IMG/VR virus record: IMGVR_UViG_3300007765_000002 | Coordinates: 1 to 64,000 of that record | Direction: 5' to 3' (one strand) | Length of the DNA: 64,000 nucleotides | From: a virus | Shown: in pieces, positions 42,635 to 51,254 of the stretch | How the letters are laid out: each line of letters begins with the position of its first letter | Position numbering within the stretch: position 1 is the stretch's first letter | The notes under the pieces: generated by a model | Database searches by the model: none | What the model was told of the DNA's origin: nothing | The model's input: the letters and a program-made list of their open reading frames with translations, nothing else | Position numbers and translations under genes: made by a program

Positions 42635-43504
42635 CTACTTTTTCTTAGTTTTCTTAGTAGTCTTTTTCTTGGATTTTTTAGTGGTTTTTGGAGATTTCCA
42701 CTTATCTGTAACTTTGCGGATTTTAGTCAAATTATCTATTTTGATGTCAATTTCTTTAGGGTGGGCAAAAACGTTGATTACAGCACCTGTGGGATCTACA
42801 AAAATACACTCAGAATTTTCAAAGTAATTATCTGGATTAAAATCCGGAGAGGGAAGCCAATAACAGTCATAATCCATATCTTTAAAAGTTTGTAGCAATT
42901 CTTTTTGGTTTTCTTGGCATTCTGCAATAACAAATGGTCTATGAGTTGAGAATAGCCTTGTACCAGTATGTAGAACATCTGATTCATTACCTTCTACATC
43001 TACTTTAACCAAATTACAATAATCGAGACCAATATCATCTAAATTAAACACCGCGCAACGTTCTACATCATTGCCTGTATCATTGTCAGATGTTTTTAAT
43101 GCGCCATGATTCATTTCGTCATCTACTCTATTCAATGGCAAGTATAATGGCCGTTTTGTTCCCACTGCTCCTTTGACTGGCGTTACGTTAAATGCACTAT
43201 TAATAGTCAGATTAGTCATTAAGAAAAAATAATTTAAATGGCTTGGTTCAAAAGCATATACTTCTCCTTCCTTGCCTACTATTCTAGAATAAAACACAGA
43301 ATGTAATCCTATATTAGCCCCTACATCAATAACTTTAGCACCTGGTCGTAATAATTGTGATGCCAATGCTAGTTCTGCCTCTGCATATTCACCGTATAAA
43401 TCTAAACTACGACCGACAATTGTGTCTTTGATATTATATGCAAAATCTCCGTGCTTACACGGCTTAACTCTAACATTTTCACATTGTAGTATAGGAAAAC
43501 CCAT
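42635..43504 (-). CDS. FkbM-family methyltransferase with Lys-rich tail
   Basis: 289 residues. SAM-binding motif AKVIDVGANIGLHSVFYS at ~54-71, YAFEPSHLN (acidic second motif), and VKVDVEGNE (FkbM post-II). FkbM enzymes methylate sugar or polyketide hydroxyls, so a glycan or lipid target is possible. The last ~20 residues are almost all Lys/Thr, an unusual basic tail that may bind nucleic acid. TAATG overlap with the upstream methyltransferase. Confidence 0.85.
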   Translation of the reverse strand: MGFPILQCENVRVKPCKHGDFAYNIKDTIVGRSLDLYGEYAEAELALASQLLRPGAKVIDVGANIGLHSVFYSRIVGKEGEVYAFEPSHLNYFFLMTNLTINSAFNVTPVKGAVGTKRPLYLPLNRVDDEMNHGALKTSDNDTGNDVERCAVFNLDDIGLDYCNLVKVDVEGNESDVLHTGTRLFSTHRPFVIAECQENQKELLQTFKDMDYDCYWLPSPDFNPDNYFENSECIFVDPTGAVINVFAHPKEIDIKIDNLTKIRKVTDKWKSPKTTKKSKKKTTKKTKKK

Positions 43505-44259
43505 TACACTCTACTTCCATAATCAGTAATTGAGCCATTCATCCACGTTAGCATTAACGCAGACTCGTCAAAATAACCTTTTGCTTTTATCATATCATCC
43601 GTACTTTCAGGCAAGACTTCTCTTTCCATAAGATCTACTGGTCCTAAATCCATTGGATCATCTAGTTCTTCCCAATCTTGTTTGGGTTTAACAATACCGT
43701 AAATATTACGATCATTAAAATTTTTAAGAAAATATCCCTTTCTACAATCCCAGCCTGTTATTGCTAACTGATTTATAAATGTAGGTAAGGTATAAAAGTT
43801 TCTATCATATCTTCCAAATTTAGTTTTTAGTCTACCAAACTCTGTATCTAATGTTTGTGGAACAGTTATAAACAGTAATGAAAAAGGAGTAAGTACTCTA
43901 CGCATTTCTAATAACCCTTGTATAGGGTCTTTCAATTGTTGTAATGTATAGTGACACCAACCAATATTAAATTCATCGTCTTTGTATGGCATATTTAAAA
44001 TATCGCCACAAGTAAAGTCAAATTTATCAGTTTCCCTATCAATTAAATCAATACCAGAAACTTTTGTGTGATTAGCGTATGGTGCAGATTCTTCATATGA
44101 TGCTTGGTTACACCACCATTCTGTATTAGATCCATCCCCACAGCCAAAATCACATACATGCAACATGTTCTCAAACAATTGTTTAGAAACTACTTTGAAA
44201 ACTTCTTGGGCTGATTTTCTTTGTTCGACTAAATCACCATATATAAGTGTTTTATTCAT
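43504..44259 (-). CDS. SAM-dependent methyltransferase (class I)
   Basis: 251 residues. HVCDFGCGDGSNTEWW is motif I, FTCGDILNMPYKDDEFNIGWCHYTLQQL is the typical UbiE/Methyltransf_11 core. Substrate unknown; the paired FkbM enzyme suggests sequential modification. Overlaps UvsY stop by TAATG. Confidence 0.8.
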   Translation of the reverse strand: MNKTLIYGDLVEQRKSAQEVFKVVSKQLFENMLHVCDFGCGDGSNTEWWCNQASYEESAPYANHTKVSGIDLIDRETDKFDFTCGDILNMPYKDDEFNIGWCHYTLQQLKDPIQGLLEMRRVLTPFSLLFITVPQTLDTEFGRLKTKFGRYDRNFYTLPTFINQLAITGWDCRKGYFLKNFNDRNIYGIVKPKQDWEELDDPMDLGPVDLMEREVLPESTDDMIKAKGYFDESALMLTWMNGSITDYGSRV

Positions 44260-44711
44260 TATACTGTAACATCCTCCATACCTGCTGTGCGAAGTCTTAT
44301 TACATTACTTACCTGAAATTGCTTAACATCAAGTCCTTTAATAACTCCTAACCATTTGTTGCGAACCAATGCAACTTCATTAATAACAGTTTCTAGATCA
44401 ACCACTTCATCTTCGCCGTCTACATATTTTTCAGCGTCACGAGCACTCAAGGCTCTATTATAACTTTCTAAGTATTTTTTAAAGTGTTTACGTCTAAGTT
44501 TGCGTAGTTGAATATTAAGATGTTGCAGGATTGCTTCTAACTCTTGAAGTTGATTAAAGCGATGCTCTACAATACCTGGTAACGCTGTTGCATTTTTTTC
44601 TAAGACGCCAGAAATTTTGACGTCTTTTTTAGCACCAGTTAATTCGTTCTCGAAATATTCTAGAGCATCCGGTATATTACCCATGTCTTGGACAATTTTA
44701 TTATACCACAC
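44259..44711 (-). CDS. uvsY: UvsY recombination mediator
   Basis: 150 residues (T4 UvsY 137). Helps load UvsX on gp32-coated DNA. Pattern LQHLNIQLRKLRRKHFKKYLESYNRAL...DGEDEVVDLETVINEVALVRNKWLGVIKGL...VSNVIRLRTAGMEDV is that of marine T4-like UvsY proteins, and it lies downstream of uvsX. The GTG start given may be long; an ATG nine codons in gives MGNIPDALEY. Confidence 0.85.
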   Translation of the reverse strand: MWYNKIVQDMGNIPDALEYFENELTGAKKDVKISGVLEKNATALPGIVEHRFNQLQELEAILQHLNIQLRKLRRKHFKKYLESYNRALSARDAEKYVDGEDEVVDLETVINEVALVRNKWLGVIKGLDVKQFQVSNVIRLRTAGMEDVTV

Positions 44712-44717
44712 TATAAG

Positions 44718-44945
44718 TCACCACTCTGTGTCCTCGTCATAATCTTCATCTTCGTAATCTTCTTCATCTAAATCATTTAAAAGTTGTGCAATAGTTGGAC
44801 AGTTGTTTGCTAATTCATCTATTACTTCAGACATATCTTCATCAGTTAGATAGTTTACTAGTTGTTCTGCGGCAAGTGGTAACTCTTTTTTCGGAATGTA
44901 TGCTTTCAACATTTCCCATGTATGAACTAAAACAATTTTATCCAC
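44718..44945 (-). CDS. Small acidic protein between uvsX and uvsY
   Basis: 75 residues, GTG start with TGAGGA site. Helical N-terminus and an acidic tail (DEEDYEDEDYDED). Unknown; recombination cluster context. A CATAAATA late element lies in the uvsX end, 27 nt before its start. Confidence 0.55.
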   Translation of the reverse strand: MDKIVLVHTWEMLKAYIPKKELPLAAEQLVNYLTDEDMSEVIDELANNCPTIAQLLNDLDEEDYEDEDYDEDTEW

Positions 44946-44972
44946 AAATATTCCTCAAGTTAAAGTTAAGGA

Positions 44973-44980
44973 TATTTATG
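44973..44980 (-). promoter_or_regulatory. Late promoter (CATAAATA) at the uvsX end
   Basis: One mismatch to TATAAATA, with a normal leader and TGAGGA before the GTG-start gene. It may give late expression of uvsY and the methyltransferases. Confidence 0.55.
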
Positions 44981-46046
44981 CTTCTGTTTCAGTTTCTTCA
45001 AATTCTACATCGGGGTCTGATTCTACATTTTCGCCAATACCACCTGACATTACATCACGCATAACGCGATCTAATTTCTCGCCAGTCCATCCTTTTCTAA
45101 ACTCTAGAATTTCAGTACCATCTTTACATGTATAACCAAGTCTATTGCCGGTTTTCTTAACCCAGCCTTGTGCTTCAAACATTTCTATCAAGCCACTATA
45201 AGGATCCATGCCTGTTTCATAAGGAATTTTAACTTGAACACCTTCAAATGGTTTGGCATAGCGTGTTTTCATTACCTTACAACCTGCCCTAATACCATAG
45301 ACTTGTGATGTTTTGTTGCCATCTGCATCTTCTTTAAGTTTTAACTTTTTCATAGCAATAACGATAGAACTTGCGTAGATAAAGCCTTGACCCCCTGAAA
45401 TCTTATCATCTGGATCAAACATATCTTGAGATGCATAAGTGTGGTTTGTTGCTACTAATCCTACATTGTGTCCGCCAAACATATTAACGCAATTGCGAAC
45501 AAGTGCGGTTAATGCTTTAGGTTTGCGGCCCATATCACCTTTTAGATCACCTTTATCAAATTGATCTACGTCTGTGGGAGTAAGTAACATACCTAAAGAG
45601 TCAATAACAAAAAGAACTTTAGGGCGTTCTTCCTCTTCCATTGTCTTGTAGTCTTTCATAAAGACGCTGATAGTTTTAGCAACGTCATCAATCATACTCA
45701 TAGACAAGCGAAGTAGTTTTTCTTCGCTAGTATCAACACCTAGTCTTTCTAACCACTCCTTATCTAGAGCAGATTCAGAGTCGATCAAAACTACAAAAAT
45801 ATCTTGTTTTTGTGCTTCTTTAACGATATTCCCAGAAGCAATATAAGATTTGCCTGAGCCTGATTCTCCTGCTAATACAGTGACTCTTCCTAATGGAATG
45901 CCTTTGTAAAAGTCTCCACTGACAAGATAGTTTAAACAATAATTACCTACAGAAATCCAATCGGTAGGATCGCTAAAGCCTACTGACAAGCCGTCAATAG
46001 ACTTTGTAATATCTTTTCTAAATTTTGCCACGTCAAACGGTCTCAT
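44976..46046 (-). CDS. uvsX: RecA-like recombinase UvsX
   Basis: 356 residues (T4 UvsX 391). Strand-exchange ATPase of recombination-dependent replication. Walker A GESGSGKSYIASG at ~53-65, Walker B VLFVIDSLGML near 145, and NHTYASQDMFDPDDKISGGQG (L2/ISGG). C-terminal acidic tail (DPDVEFEETETEA). Ribosome site GGGAGGAAG; the ATG overlaps the stop of a 38-residue reading frame. Confidence 0.95.
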   Translation of the reverse strand: MRPFDVAKFRKDITKSIDGLSVGFSDPTDWISVGNYCLNYLVSGDFYKGIPLGRVTVLAGESGSGKSYIASGNIVKEAQKQDIFVVLIDSESALDKEWLERLGVDTSEEKLLRLSMSMIDDVAKTISVFMKDYKTMEEEERPKVLFVIDSLGMLLTPTDVDQFDKGDLKGDMGRKPKALTALVRNCVNMFGGHNVGLVATNHTYASQDMFDPDDKISGGQGFIYASSIVIAMKKLKLKEDADGNKTSQVYGIRAGCKVMKTRYAKPFEGVQVKIPYETGMDPYSGLIEMFEAQGWVKKTGNRLGYTCKDGTEILEFRKGWTGEKLDRVMRDVMSGGIGENVESDPDVEFEETETEA

Positions 46047-46159
46047 TTCTTCCTCCCGTTTTCGCCATATCTTTTTCTACGTGTCTCCCAACCTTTTGAT
46101 GCATTTTTTCTTTGTATTTCTTTACGCCATTCAGGCATGGGTCCCCTTGGGCCTCGCAT
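46043..46159 (-). CDS. Small basic protein, NUMOD-like fragment
   Basis: 38 residues, too short for most gene callers: MRGPRGPMPEWRKEIQ... ending GWETRRKRYGENGRKK. Its stop overlaps the uvsX ATG (ATGA). The GPRGPM and KGWETRRKRYG patterns resemble the NUMOD3 DNA-binding modules of phage homing endonucleases, so it could be a remnant or a true small DNA-binding protein. Coupled translation is suggestive only. Confidence 0.45.
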   Translation of the reverse strand: MRGPRGPMPEWRKEIQRKNASKGWETRRKRYGENGRKK

Positions 46160-46221
46160 CTTTTCTTTTGTTTCATTAGTATGTTTCCATCCTTATAATT
46201 TTCCTCTAATAGAATAAAGAC

Positions 46222-46243
46222 GGGGCGAGCGTTAACCCGCCCC
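46222..46243 (-). terminator. Terminator after gp32 gene
   Basis: Minus strand GGGGCG-(10 nt)-CGCCCC type hairpin 12 nt past the gp32 stop, followed by GTCTTTATTC. The U run is weak, so some read-through into uvsX is likely. Confidence 0.65.
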
Positions 46244-46255
46244 TATTACTTTATA

Positions 46256-47200
46256 TTACTGGCCCTGTCTAGCACGGATAGTTGCTAAAATATCCTCTGC
46301 TTTGGAACCACCACTACTCTGCGGAGTTTCGGAGACTACCGATTCTTGTTTTTCTTCCTTAGGTTCAGAAGCGGTAGTGGTTGCTTTTGAATCGTTGGAA
46401 GTTGTTTCTGGTTTGTACATACCTGCTGGACGGAAATATTGTCCATAAAGATCTGGATCATACTGCTTTCCGTCTACAGATGCTTCAAACATATCTTTAA
46501 TAACATTGACCGCCGTTTCATCCGGTTTGTTAGGAAGGAAACTGCTAAGATCAAACAAGCCATATTGTGAGATTGCATCCATTTCTTCTTTGTCAAGAGC
46601 ACGTTCGCGTCTTGCCCAAGTAGATGTTGAATAATCAGCATATCCACCTTTAGTTGTTTTTGTCAAACGGAAGTCCAATCCATTTGTATAATCAGTTGGA
46701 AGTTCCTCCAGTTCAGGATCCATCAATGCCGCTTTAAGTAATTGGAAAATTTGTGGTCCAATAATAAAACGACGAATTGGATTTTCCGGAACAGTATCCT
46801 CAGCAAGTGGACTATCCAATACAAATCCTTGGAAAATGTAAGAACGCTTTTTCCAGTACTTACGACCCATATCTTCTAGTGCTGGGTCCTTAAACCAAGT
46901 GCGAACCTCGGTCAAAACTGGACAAGTTTCGTTCCACATTTCCATACACGGAACCTGTACGAAAGTATTCTTAGAATCACTATCGCCTTTAATTCCGCTA
47001 AATGGAAGTCTAATCATAAGTCTTTCTACCCAGAAAAACGGATTACTTTCATTACCGTCGGGTAAAAACCTTAGTACTGCTGTGGATTGTTCTGGAATAT
47101 TCCAGAAAGGATAAATGGCGTTGTCGCCAATAAATGAAGAACCGCTACCTTTGTTTTCTTGAGCCTGTAGCTTAGCTCGTATATCTGCTAATGATGCCAT
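46256..47200 (-). CDS. 32: Single-stranded DNA-binding protein gp32
   Basis: 314 residues (T4 gp32 301). Coats ssDNA in replication and recombination. N-terminal region with basic start (ASLADIRAKLQAQENK), core with aromatic-basic pattern YPFWNIPEQSTAVLRFLPDGN and metal-type Cys residues (CMEMWNETCPV), and a C-terminal Ser/Thr/Glu-rich tail (residues ~260-300) for partner binding. Its own sigma70 promoter, leader with ribosome site AGAGG and terminator mark a single, strongly expressed unit. The -10 lies within a palindrome. Confidence 0.92.
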   Translation of the reverse strand: MASLADIRAKLQAQENKGSGSSFIGDNAIYPFWNIPEQSTAVLRFLPDGNESNPFFWVERLMIRLPFSGIKGDSDSKNTFVQVPCMEMWNETCPVLTEVRTWFKDPALEDMGRKYWKKRSYIFQGFVLDSPLAEDTVPENPIRRFIIGPQIFQLLKAALMDPELEELPTDYTNGLDFRLTKTTKGGYADYSTSTWARRERALDKEEMDAISQYGLFDLSSFLPNKPDETAVNVIKDMFEASVDGKQYDPDLYGQYFRPAGMYKPETTSNDSKATTTASEPKEEKQESVVSETPQSSGGSKAEDILATIRARQGQ

Positions 47201-47245
47201 AATAATTTGCCTCTTGTTGTTTGCCTAAATTTGTGCCTAAAACAC

Positions 47246-47259
47246 ATACTATATAGTAT
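47246..47259. promoter_or_regulatory. 14-bp palindrome over the gp32 -10 box
   Basis: ATACTATATAGTAT is a perfect palindrome covering the -10 (TATACT) and start-site region of the gp32 promoter. A position to bind a dimeric regulator or to form a hairpin in the early leader. Confidence 0.4.
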
Positions 47260-47283
47260 ATGATAAAGTATTTAGTTTGTCAA
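47255..47283 (-). promoter_or_regulatory. Sigma70 promoter of gp32
   Basis: TTGACA-N17-TATACT on the minus strand, about 55 nt before the gp32 ATG. Confidence 0.8.
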
Positions 47284-47305
47284 GTAAAAAAGAGGGATTT
47301 TATGG

Positions 47306-48106
47306 TTAACCTGATAGTCCCAGGGCATCATTCGGATTCGCAAGGAGTTCTTTGGCTTTTTCTACTTCGGATTTTCTTTTACTTTTTGTACTAGTGGAGT
47401 CACTGCCTGAGTTGTTTTTATCTTGATACCAATTATAGATATCCCAAACATCCCAACCTAATGCAGCCGCGTTAGTTGCCCAGGAGAGAAATCCGCCACC
47501 AAGTAATGTTGCGGCCGCGTGCCTTGCGGCTATTTTTGATGCGATATTGGCTGCTTTCTTTTTTGCTGGTTTGACCTTTTCAGGATCGAATTTATTGTCA
47601 GGATATTTCTTGTTCCAGTCTTTAACGTTATCATCAACGTTGGCTTGGGCTCGCTTCGCAGCATCGGCCTGGGCGGCAGTTATACTGCCTCTTGTTCGTA
47701 GCTTGTTTGATTTAGCATTCTGTCCAACTTCAGATCCTATGGCTTTTGCATTAAGTTTTGCTTTTTTTAATACCCCGCGCTTGGTTCTCGGAGTCGTTTT
47801 GTTTACCAATTGGGCTCTTTTCTGATTCAATGCATGGCCCGCTGCTCGGCGCATTTTATTTGCAGCTCTATAAGCCAACACGGCACTAGTGGCCGCCGGC
47901 ATGCCCCCTGGCACATTGGCAAGGATGCCTGACTCATCTTCTCCTTCTCCTTCTCCTGACCTTTTTTCTGGGTGAAGATGAAATGGATTTGTTTCTACTA
48001 ATATGAATGATTCAAAAACATAATCGCCTATATCTTCAGGCGTGAGTTTATTAAGAACTTCTAACATTTTTGTATCATTATCATTAAAAAGTTCTTCTAA
48101 AAGCAT
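47306..48106 (-). CDS. Ala/Lys-rich leader-bearing protein
   Basis: 266 residues. Begins MLLEELFNDNDTK; then an acidic Gly patch, an Ala-rich helix region (NMRRAAGH type) and a long Lys/Ala helix (~95-190) followed by FLSWATNAAALGWDVWDIYNWY, a semi-hydrophobic segment. Composition suits an internal head or DNA-binding protein, but no family is known. It ends close to the gp32 promoter. Confidence 0.5.
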   Translation of the reverse strand: MLLEELFNDNDTKMLEVLNKLTPEDIGDYVFESFILVETNPFHLHPEKRSGEGEGEDESGILANVPGGMPAATSAVLAYRAANKMRRAAGHALNQKRAQLVNKTTPRTKRGVLKKAKLNAKAIGSEVGQNAKSNKLRTRGSITAAQADAAKRAQANVDDNVKDWNKKYPDNKFDPEKVKPAKKKAANIASKIAARHAAATLLGGGFLSWATNAAALGWDVWDIYNWYQDKNNSGSDSTSTKSKRKSEVEKAKELLANPNDALGLSG

Positions 48107-48107
48107 T

Positions 48108-49475
48108 TTAGTAACCTTGTGTAATTTCGTCTGCCCATTCTTCTACTAGATCTGCTTCATCTTTAAATGACTTGCTTTCTACTGCGTGAGTATATCTTAC
48201 ACGTTGAGTATATTCTTCATCTTCGTTAATACGGCCCAAGTCGCTTACATATTTCTTTGCTAGTTGTACTGCTAATGCACCTTCCTCTGATTCGGAAAGT
48301 TCTGCACCAACAAACTTATGTGCAAACTCTCTAACAATGTCATTGTCAACAATACGATTGCTGATATCTTCTAGAGCAGTGCTCACTAAACTTCTTACAT
48401 CATCGTGCTGAACTGAACGAGCAAATTGATCTGTATCAACTGAACTCTCTAATACTAGATCACCGCTTTCAATAAACTCTCTGATTTGGTTTAGTTTGTT
48501 TGCTTTATTTTCCATAGCAGTTTTGTAAATGCTATTAATTAATGGTAGGGACTCAAATACGCTTTCATCAAACTTCTTAACTGTAAAGAAGTCTTTCATT
48601 TCATCTAAGTTATCTTCGGATAGTGTTTCTTCTTGTGCTTCAAAACTTTCTGCAAATGAGGTGTATCCACGTGCTGTTGAGATACGTGCTAAACTGCTCC
48701 TAATACCATTGTAAGCATCACGTACACTTTCTACAATGTCTGCTGTATCTTCATTTACTAAGCTATTGCGTCTGCTGTATGCTACAAAGTTCTTTAATTG
48801 GCCTAATTGGTTAACATTGTTAACAATGTGTGTGCCAATGTCATCATGCAAGTTGCCACCTTCACTAATGTGCCTTGCAACTGCTCTTGCACCTAGTAAG
48901 TTAGTAAATGGAAGTAGTGTTCTTTCACCGCTTGTAGTTTCAACAAAAATTTTGCTAATATTTCTACTGCGTGATCCTCTAACTTCTTCATCTACTGGGC
49001 GTCTATGTCTGACAATAATTCTTGCAGTCTCACCTAAATCTTGGTAACTACTTTTAATGCTACCATACATTTTTGACTCGTTCATATCACTATCCTTAAA
49101 TTCTGCTTGCTGATTGCGTAAAAATTCAAAATCTTTTCTTTCCAAATTGGACTTATTAATATCTCTTACATCAAACGTCAACATTCTGCGTTTTGCAAAT
49201 TGACGCATTTCTTTTAAAAAATTATACCATTGCTGTTTACTATCACCCAAACTTTCTACTAAATCATTACCATAGTAAACTTTAAATTTGTCGTCTACTA
49301 AACTAATAGTAACTGTGCCAACGTCTGTACCATTGTCTTCAAATACAAAATCAAAGAAGCGGGCTTCTCTTGGCTCAAGTGTTTTCATTGCACTTGCATC
49401 ACCAATTGTTAGTGTTGGATAAACTGATCTTAATTTATTAAAAAGATCTTCAGCAATTTTTTCAATATTTTCCAT
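48108..49475 (-). CDS. Large conserved protein next to terminase
   Basis: 455 residues, no named family; compact N-terminal alpha/beta domain (1-120, ending FAKRRMLTFDVRD) and a long helical region. I recall similar proteins in T4-like marine phages near gp17. Structural or packaging role inferred from position. CATAAATA lies 6 nt before ATG with no ribosome site. Confidence 0.55.
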   Translation of the reverse strand: MENIEKIAEDLFNKLRSVYPTLTIGDASAMKTLEPREARFFDFVFEDNGTDVGTVTISLVDDKFKVYYGNDLVESLGDSKQQWYNFLKEMRQFAKRRMLTFDVRDINKSNLERKDFEFLRNQQAEFKDSDMNESKMYGSIKSSYQDLGETARIIVRHRRPVDEEVRGSRSRNISKIFVETTSGERTLLPFTNLLGARAVARHISEGGNLHDDIGTHIVNNVNQLGQLKNFVAYSRRNSLVNEDTADIVESVRDAYNGIRSSLARISTARGYTSFAESFEAQEETLSEDNLDEMKDFFTVKKFDESVFESLPLINSIYKTAMENKANKLNQIREFIESGDLVLESSVDTDQFARSVQHDDVRSLVSTALEDISNRIVDNDIVREFAHKFVGAELSESEEGALAVQLAKKYVSDLGRINEDEEYTQRVRYTHAVESKSFKDEADLVEEWADEITQGY

Positions 49476-49481
49476 TGTTAG

Positions 49482-49489
49482 TATTTATG
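49482..49489 (-). promoter_or_regulatory. Late promoter (CATAAATA), 6 nt before ATG
   Basis: CATAAATA-CTAACA-ATG, no ribosome site; part of the leaderless set. Confidence 0.55.
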
Positions 49490-49490
49490 C

Positions 49491-51074
49491 TTAAACCACA
49501 ATAAACGGCATTGGCATATCTTGTTCAGAATCAATATCATCCTTTAATCTATCAAATAATCCAGTATCCCATTGCCTTACTTCATAACTCATTCGAACTA
49601 TCAACAATGTAGCAGATACTAAATCATCTGTTTCGCCGTCTTTTGCGGCATAACTTTGCCCTCTTGCTATATATGTTTTTAGTTCAGAGATTAAATTTTT
49701 ACTTTTTATTTCAATTTTATCTGTTTCAATTAGGTTTTTTAATCTACTACATGCTAATAACTTTGATTTATGCGTAGTATTAAAACCTTTTCTAAATCTA
49801 CGCGAATTGCCGTGCTTTTTAGTCTCAGATAAAAATATACCTTTAAACTGTTCTTCACCTAGATCATCTATAACGACTAATGCCGCTTCGCCTAGTGTAT
49901 TATTTTCTATACTAAACCATATTTGTGGTGTATCTAAATTCTTTGCACCTATTTCTTCTGCAATATAATATGTAATATCTCTTAATATTTTTATTTGTCC
50001 TTGTACTGGTGTTTTATTATGCATCCACTCTGCTACTTGTTTCATTGTAGGTATTTCAAATACCTGTATAGCGGCATTGTCTCCACCTGTGCCTAAACTT
50101 GGATCCAATGCTATTAAGTAATTGTGTCCTTTTTGTGGCTTGGTGTACCATTTAACTTGACCGTGTTTTTCCAATACATGTATTGGACGTAATGATGCCA
50201 ATACGCGAGAGTCAATTAATGTCTCGTCGTTAATAACAAACTCGCAATCATGTTCGCGAGCAAAGCGTTCTGCACCAATGCGTCCTAGTTCTTCCTGTCG
50301 CCACTTCTCATCACGCTCTGGATGTTCGTTCCAATATGCTCTAAACGCAAAAAAGCCATTGCGTCCTACGTCTGTTTCATTACCGTAATCATCAATAGTT
50401 TTATTTGCGTCTCTCCAAATCATAGCAAACTGGTCTTCATCACTGTTTGGCGTTGAGGTAATAATAGCACCACCGCCTGTTGCTAGTGTTGGAGATATGG
50501 ACGTCCAGAATTCTTTCGCAATGCTAGGCTTTACAAACGCAAACTCGTCTAAGTATAGTAGTGAGATGGACAAACCACGTCCTGTGTTTTCTGTAGTAGT
50601 TGTGCTAACAATTCTACTACTGTTATCAAAGTCTATACTACCTTTATTATATGAATAAACACCTGGACGAATAAAATCAGGAACGTCTTCATATGAATAT
50701 CGTATGCGTTGCATAATCTCTTGTGAGCCAGCATACTTGTGCGCCGCAACAAGTATTGTGCTATCTGGAATAAACATAGCATGCCATAACAAATATCCTG
50801 CCGCGGTGGTAGTTTTACCAGTTTGCCTAGGCATTAGATTAACACTAAATCTATGTTTGTGATAACTGTCCAACAAACGTGTTTGATATTCATACGCATG
50901 GTATTTTATTCTACCTCTGCGTGGATGTTGTATCCAAAAATAGTTCTCTAAAAAATAAGCAGGGCCGGTGTCAGGATCAGCACATTTTGCCAGTTCCAAT
51001 AACTGTTCATCTGTGTATGATTCTCTAGTGTGTGCTTTTTTGACTAAATTGCCGTCAAGTGATTTATTGGACAT
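49491..51074 (-). CDS. 17: Terminase large subunit gp17
   Basis: 527 residues (T4 gp17 610). DNA-packaging ATPase and nuclease. Walker A MPRQTGKTTTAAG at ~83-95, Walker B SLLYLDEFAF at ~165, motif III TSTPNSDED, and the RNase H-like nuclease with Asp in IALDPSLGTGGDNA (~300) and a late DDLVSATLL. Shorter than T4 at both ends. TAAATA box lies 5 nt before ATG. gp16 is 1.7 kb away instead of adjacent. Confidence 0.95.
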   Translation of the reverse strand: MSNKSLDGNLVKKAHTRESYTDEQLLELAKCADPDTGPAYFLENYFWIQHPRRGRIKYHAYEYQTRLLDSYHKHRFSVNLMPRQTGKTTTAAGYLLWHAMFIPDSTILVAAHKYAGSQEIMQRIRYSYEDVPDFIRPGVYSYNKGSIDFDNSSRIVSTTTTENTGRGLSISLLYLDEFAFVKPSIAKEFWTSISPTLATGGGAIITSTPNSDEDQFAMIWRDANKTIDDYGNETDVGRNGFFAFRAYWNEHPERDEKWRQEELGRIGAERFAREHDCEFVINDETLIDSRVLASLRPIHVLEKHGQVKWYTKPQKGHNYLIALDPSLGTGGDNAAIQVFEIPTMKQVAEWMHNKTPVQGQIKILRDITYYIAEEIGAKNLDTPQIWFSIENNTLGEAALVVIDDLGEEQFKGIFLSETKKHGNSRRFRKGFNTTHKSKLLACSRLKNLIETDKIEIKSKNLISELKTYIARGQSYAAKDGETDDLVSATLLIVRMSYEVRQWDTGLFDRLKDDIDSEQDMPMPFIVV

Positions 51075-51079
51075 AACTG

Positions 51080-51087
51080 TATTTAAC
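51080..51087 (-). promoter_or_regulatory. Late-type box (GTTAAATA) of gp17
   Basis: GTTAAATA-CAGTT-ATG; AACTGT...ACAGTT flanking the box is a 6-bp inverted repeat. No ribosome site. Confidence 0.5.
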
Positions 51088-51101
51088 AGTTTTTAAGGGG
51101 G

Positions 51102-51254
51102 TTATTTCTTTTTCTTTTTGTTATGCTGTGACCAAGCAATGGCGTATGCGGCGGGACAATCGTCATCCCCGCCGCACATCTTTTTCTTTAACTTCTTAAC
51201 TTGCTTCTCTCTACCTGGAGGTGCTTTTTCGAGAAGTAGTTCGGAAATACGTAC
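51102..51254 (-). pseudogene. ORF with shared leader but no usual start codon
   Basis: Directly after the TAA of the upstream gene and in the same frame, the sequence reads VRISELLLEKAPPGRE, then Lys-rich, MCGGDDDCPAAYAIAWSQHNKKKKK, stop (50 codons). The first codon is GTA where homologous leaders (MKISEL/MRISEL) have ATG. Either the start was lost, ATT two codons on is used, or the upstream TAA is read through to make a fusion. The APPG...PAAYAIAW part resembles small proteins of marine T4-like phages, so this was or is a gene. Confidence 0.5.
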
